NCBI GenBank assembly: GCA_035633215.1
Contig: DASQFI010000025.1
Coordinates: forward strand, 51,848 to 115,847
Length of the DNA: 64,000 bases
Direction: 5' to 3'
Source of the DNA: DASQFI01 sp035633215
GTDB taxonomy: Bacteria > Acidobacteriota > Vicinamibacteria > Vicinamibacterales > SCN-69-37
A program made the position numbers and the translations under genes. Positions 60,878-64,000 of the stretch are shown piece by piece (position 1 is the stretch's first letter; each line of letters opens with the position of its first letter). A model generated the notes under the pieces. It made no database searches. It had not been told where the DNA came from and saw nothing but the letters and a program-made list of their open reading frames with translations.

Positions 60878-62428
60878 ATGCTACGAAGAGTGACCCGCGG
60901 TCGCCGACTCGTTCTTTGGATCGCCGGCAGCGGCGTCGCGATTGCGCTCGCACTCCTGGCGACGACCGCCTGGATGCTGCGTCCGGAATGGATTCGGCCG
61001 AGGGTGACGGCGGCGCTCAGCGAGCGCCTGAACCTCGAGACGACGCTCGACGAGGTCTCGATCGTACTCTGGCCGCGGCCGCGGATCAGCGGCTCGGGTC
61101 TCCGCATGCGCGTGCCGGGACGGCCGGATCTGCCGCCGTTCATCGCGATCGATCACTTCTGGGTGGATGCCGGACCGTTCACGATCTGGAAGCGGCGCGT
61201 CGGCACCGTCCATCTCGATGGACTGAAGATCGCCGTCCCGCCGTCGGAAGCCCGACCGGACCTGCCCGGCACGCAACCGCCGCCCGCACCGGGTACGGGA
61301 TCGAAGGTCGTCGTGGAGCACCTGGTGACGCACGACGCGGAGCTGAAGTTCATTCCGCGCCGGCCGGACAAGCTGCCGCTCACGTTCAAGATCCACGAGT
61401 TGAAGCTCGACGATCTCGGGTTCGATCGCGCCATCCCCTTCTACGCAAAACTCACCAATCCTGTGCCGACCGGCCTGGTCGAGACGCGCGGCACGTTTGG
61501 GCCGTGGCGCCGTGACGATCCGGCCGAGACCCCCGTCGCCGGCGAGTACACGCTGACAAACGCGGACCTCTCGACGATCAACGGCATCGGCGGCATCCTG
61601 CAATCGTCCGGCAAGTACGAGGGCAAGCTGACGCAAGTGATCACCGTCGGCGAAGCGCAGACGAAGGACTTCAGCCTCGACCTCGGCGGCAAGCCGGTGC
61701 CGCTCGAGACGCGGTTTCACACGATCGTGGACGGCACCGACGGCTCGACGCGGCTCGAGCGCGTGGACGCCAAGCTCCGGAACACGTCGTTCTCCACCTG
61801 GGGCACCATCGCCAACCTGTCGGGCCCCGGGCGTCACGCGATCGATCTCGAATTCGACATCAAAGATGGGCGCATCGAAGATCTGCTGGCGCTGTCGATC
61901 GATTCGCCCCAGCCGCTCCTCACCGGCAACGTCTCGGTGCGGGGCACACTCTCGCTGCCGCCGGGACCGAGCAAGGTACGACGCCGCCTTCTGGTCTCTG
62001 GAACATTCGCCCTCGCGCGCGGCCAGTTCACCGACTCGAAGGTGCAGGACAAGCTCCGCGAGCTGAGCCGGCGGAGCCAGGGGAAGGGCCAGGACGAAGA
62101 CCCCGGCCGCGTCCTCACCAGCATGAAAGGCAGATTCGCGCTTCGCAATGGCGCGCTCGTTCTGCCGGATCTCACCTTTCACGTACCAGGCGCGGCCGTG
62201 AATCTCGCGGGGCAGTATCAGATCGACGGCGAGGTGATCGATTTTCGTGGCACGCTCAAGATGCAGGCCTCGGTCTCCAAGGCGGTCGGCGGGTTCAAGT
62301 CGATCTTCCTGAAACCATTCGATCCGCTGTTTCGTGAAAAAGGCGCGGGCGCCGTGGTGCCGATCAAGATCACCGGCACGCGCAAAGAGCCGAAGATGGG
62401 GATCGAAATGGGGAAGGTGTTCAGATAG
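60878..62428 (+). CDS. AsmA-like envelope protein
   Basis: 516 residues. An N-terminal membrane anchor (LVLWIAGSGVAIALALLATTAW) is followed by a long beta-rich chain: the start LNLETTLDEVSIVLWPRPRI, internal repeats, and the AsmA_2-like end AVNLAGQYQIDGEVIDFRGT with DPLFREKGAGAVVPIKITGT. Such proteins form beta-groove bridges for phospholipid transport across the periplasm. Being next to the export operon but divergent, it may share its outer-membrane theme. Confidence 0.85.
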   Translation: MLRRVTRGRRLVLWIAGSGVAIALALLATTAWMLRPEWIRPRVTAALSERLNLETTLDEVSIVLWPRPRISGSGLRMRVPGRPDLPPFIAIDHFWVDAGPFTIWKRRVGTVHLDGLKIAVPPSEARPDLPGTQPPPAPGTGSKVVVEHLVTHDAELKFIPRRPDKLPLTFKIHELKLDDLGFDRAIPFYAKLTNPVPTGLVETRGTFGPWRRDDPAETPVAGEYTLTNADLSTINGIGGILQSSGKYEGKLTQVITVGEAQTKDFSLDLGGKPVPLETRFHTIVDGTDGSTRLERVDAKLRNTSFSTWGTIANLSGPGRHAIDLEFDIKDGRIEDLLALSIDSPQPLLTGNVSVRGTLSLPPGPSKVRRRLLVSGTFALARGQFTDSKVQDKLRELSRRSQGKGQDEDPGRVLTSMKGRFALRNGALVLPDLTFHVPGAAVNLAGQYQIDGEVIDFRGTLKMQASVSKAVGGFKSIFLKPFDPLFREKGAGAVVPIKITGTRKEPKMGIEMGKVFR

Positions 62429-62436
62429 GCAAGGAC

Positions 62437-62610
62437 GTCAATCTGAAATCTGCAATCTGGGAATCGGTAATCTTGATCCGTAATCTGGAATCGGGGAATC
62501 TTGAATCTATCGGGCCCGATAGATTTCCGATTCCGCGATAGATTCGAGATCCCAGATTGTCAGATTACCGATCAGATTGCAGATTCCCAGATTGCAGACT
62601 TCAGATTGAC
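62437..62610. repeat. 174-bp imperfect palindrome built from AATCTG words
   Basis: The left arm begins GTCAATCTGAAATCTGCAAT and CTGGGAATC; the right arm is its reverse complement with an 11-nt unit inserted. The centre is the perfect CTATCGGGCCCGATAG (62507-62522). All of it is permuted AATCTG/AATCGG words. It lies between the AsmA-like and glutaredoxin-like stops. Confidence 0.75.
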
Positions 62611-62649
62611 GACTTCCTTGTCCGGCCCCCGGCCGGACCCTCAGACGCC

Positions 62650-62856
62650 TCACGTCCCGCCGAATCCAATCGTCACTTTCTCGCCGTCGACGATGACCGG
62701 CACGCGCCGCTGGCCGCGGCTGTAGACGAGCATCCGCTCGAGTTCGACCGCGGCTTTCTTCACGTTCACGTACTGCACGTCGACGCCGCGCCGCTTGTAG
62801 TCGTCGAGCGCCGCCTGCGTATACGGGCAATTGTCCTTGCCGAAGATCACGACCAT
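62650..62856 (-). CDS. Glutaredoxin-like protein
   Basis: 68 residues from ATG 62856; TTG 62862 would add two residues. The redox motif is CPYT in FGKDNCPYTQAALDDY. After a ~40-residue thioredoxin-like half come RRVPVIVDGEKVTIGFGGT, with the cis-Pro VPVI and the GG motif that binds glutathione. It is shorter than classical glutaredoxins, like the UXX-star/NrdH-type small forms. Confidence 0.88.
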   Translation of the reverse strand: MVVIFGKDNCPYTQAALDDYKRRGVDVQYVNVKKAAVELERMLVYSRGQRRVPVIVDGEKVTIGFGGT

Positions 62857-62870
62857 GGGCAATCAAGAAA

Positions 62871-62920
62871 TGGGTAATTGGTAATGGGTGTTTGGTAATG
62901 GGTTCCGGTTCCCATTATCA
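62871..62920. repeat. Micro-repeat island, word TGGTAATGGG
   Basis: TGGGTAATTGG, TAATGGGTGTT, TGGTAATGGG and the inverse CCCATTATC form a row between the glutaredoxin-like start and the thioesterase stop, both leftward. Related words form the mtnB tail at 22562-22592. Confidence 0.55.
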
Positions 62921-62921
62921 A

Positions 62922-63362
62922 TCACACCGCCCTGACCAGTTTGACCTTCAGCTCTTCACTGATCTCGACCGGCACGCCGCGATCGTAGTCAAACCAGACC
63001 TGCACCGTCTTCGCCGCCGCGACGATGACGCCCGTAGACGTGTGCTCGACCTCGTAGTTGTACGTCGCGCTGGTTCGGCCGAATCGTCCGAGCGAGAGCC
63101 GGACTTCGAGCTCGTCGCCGTCGTGCGCCTGCGCGCGGAAGTCGACCTCGGCCCGGGCGAGGATGAAGCCTTCGCCCCGCGGCAAGCCCTCGGCGGCGCG
63201 CTTCGACCAGGTCATACCGACCTGCTTCTTCCACAGAATGATCCGCGCCTGCTCGAGGTACGTCAGGTAGACCGCGTTGTTGACGTGCCCGAGCGGATCG
63301 CAGTCCCTGAACCGCACGACAAGTCGATGCCGCAGGAGCGGCTCTCCGGTCGTCTCGCTCAC
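62922..63362 (-). CDS. Acyl-CoA thioesterase, 4HBT hotdog fold
   Basis: 146 residues from GTG 63362. The motif VRFRDCDPLGHVNNAVYLTY contains the catalytic Asp and conserved GHVNN of the YbgC/FadM group; the helix and strands VDFRAQAHDGDELEVRLSLG follow. It hydrolyses acyl-CoA or acyl-ACP thioesters. The GTG overlaps the peptidase stop (GTGA), so the two are coupled, though their functions have no clear link. Confidence 0.9.
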   Translation of the reverse strand: MSETTGEPLLRHRLVVRFRDCDPLGHVNNAVYLTYLEQARIILWKKQVGMTWSKRAAEGLPRGEGFILARAEVDFRAQAHDGDELEVRLSLGRFGRTSATYNYEVEHTSTGVIVAAAKTVQVWFDYDRGVPVEISEELKVKLVRAV

Positions 63363-64000
63363 TTCGCCGGGCCCTTCAGGTAGGTGTTCCACCAGCGGAG
63401 CTCGTTCAACATGCGATGCACGTTGTTCCAGTGGCCGCTGATGCCGTGCGGCATGCCCGCGTAGCGAATCATCCTGGCCGGCACCCCGCGCCGCTTGAGC
63501 GCGAAGTACATCTGCTCGGCTTCCTCGTACGGCACCCGCTGGTCGACCTCGCCGTGAACGAAGAGCGTCGGCGTCTTCACGCGGCCGGCGTACGAGAGCG
63601 GCGACTGCTTCATCATGCGAATGCGCGCGGCTTCGTCCCACGGCGTGCCGAAGAACTCCGTCTCCTTGGTGCGGAAGATGTCGGCCGTGCCGTAGTCGCT
63701 GACCCAGTTCGAGATGCCGGCGCCGGTGATCGCCGCGGCGAGGCGGTCCGGATATTGCGTGATGAGCCAGTTCGTCATGAACCCGCCGTACGAATGGCCC
63801 GTGTGACCGACGCGCTTGGCATCGATCGGATAATTCTTGATGACGTAGTCGACGCCCGACATCACATCCTGGCCGTCCTTGTCTCCCCACGCACCCCACG
63901 TCGCCCACTTGAAGGCGTCGCCGTAGCCGGTCGAGCTTCGGAAGTTCGTATCGAGGACGAAATAGCCATTCGCCGCGAAGAACTGCTTCTTGAAATCGAA
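63359..64000 (-). CDS. S9 prolyl-oligopeptidase-family peptidase (5' part outside window)
   Basis: The frame is open from the right edge and ends at 63359; 213 residues are visible. It is the alpha/beta-hydrolase catalytic domain: NFRSSTGYGDAF, nucleophile Ser in GHTGHSYGGFMTNW, Asp in HGEVDQRVP and His in AGMPHGISGH. The N-terminal propeller, if any, is outside. It fits acylaminoacyl-peptidase/DPP-like S9 enzymes. Confidence 0.93.
   Translation of the reverse strand, partial: FDFKKQFFAANGYFVLDTNFRSSTGYGDAFKWATWGAWGDKDGQDVMSGVDYVIKNYPIDAKRVGHTGHSYGGFMTNWLITQYPDRLAAAITGAGISNWVSDYGTADIFRTKETEFFGTPWDEAARIRMMKQSPLSYAGRVKTPTLFVHGEVDQRVPYEEAEQMYFALKRRGVPARMIRYAGMPHGISGHWNNVHRMLNELRWWNTYLKGPAK

Overview
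The window is GC-rich and densely coded, and most likely comes from an Acidobacteriota chromosome, probably the Vicinamibacteria branch. The main clues are a full-length 'acidobacterial duplicated orphan permease' (ADOP: an FtsX/MacB-type permease without its ATPase) paired with a small PadR regulator, a second PadR next to a decayed ADOP, many secreted peptidases and MASE1-GGDEF proteins. The taxon is an inference from gene families, not from a marker gene. No rRNA, tRNA or CRISPR array was recognised.

Region 1 (1-14,209) is the most interesting part. It looks like a type II, reducing polyketide / aryl-polyene-like pigment-lipid locus. Two gene sets diverge from a 60-bp promoter region at 5,902-5,961. 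Leftward run a LolA-like carrier and a halogenase-type flavoprotein, and beyond them an MMPL/RND exporter cut by the window edge. Rightward run a ketosynthase-like subunit that has lost its catalytic Cys and both His (chain-length-factor-like), a ketoreductase, an acyl carrier protein, a polysaccharide deacetylase, a 987-aa outer-membrane protein, a PHP phosphoesterase and a catalytically intact ketosynthase, nearly all overlapping or a few bases apart. A B12-dependent radical SAM protein resembling the hopanoid C-3 methylase HpnR sits between exporter and flavoprotein. Starter ligase, dehydratase and acyltransferase genes are not visible and could lie left of the window.

Region 2 (14,232-30,708) holds a secreted TonB-C-like protein, a thioredoxin/NHL protein, a transposase fossil between two palindromes, a cold-shock protein, a deleted YfcC permease, two tandem membrane paralogues, a DUF1028 protein, a methionine-salvage operon (methyltransferase, mtnB, mtnD, mtnC, alpha/beta hydrolase) bracketed by two copies of an inverted-repeat element, a TPR/TonB-C protein, two tandem MASE1-GGDEF cyclases, an aldo/keto reductase and an M20 dipeptidase.

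Region 3 (30,808-42,675) has the intact ADOP with its PadR, a VTT membrane protein, an M20 amidohydrolase, a LIC_10091-like protein, a lectin-like secreted protein, an M28 peptidase, a second PadR with an ADOP pseudogene, a YihY protein and a type IB topoisomerase.

Region 4 (42,779-53,793) is an envelope/stress and signalling block: YqjD/YqjE-like proteins, a Ser/Thr kinase, a rhodanese, an NCS2 permease fossil beside a MITE-like element, a membrane protein with its own winged-helix regulator, a 49-aa membrane peptide, two-component proteins including an NtrC-type activator, CsbD and DUF3185-like proteins.

Region 5 (54,118-64,000) is a second export operon (LolA-like lipoprotein-sorting protein, RND exporter, outer-membrane beta-barrel, metallo-beta-lactamase-fold hydrolase, membrane protein, helix-hairpin-helix protein), then an AsmA-like protein, a glutaredoxin-like protein, a thioesterase and the 3' part of an S9 peptidase.

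A feature of the whole window is its intergenic DNA. It contains several families of palindromes present in two copies each, and many short islands built by permuting a single 6-10-nt word, with a different word at most loci.
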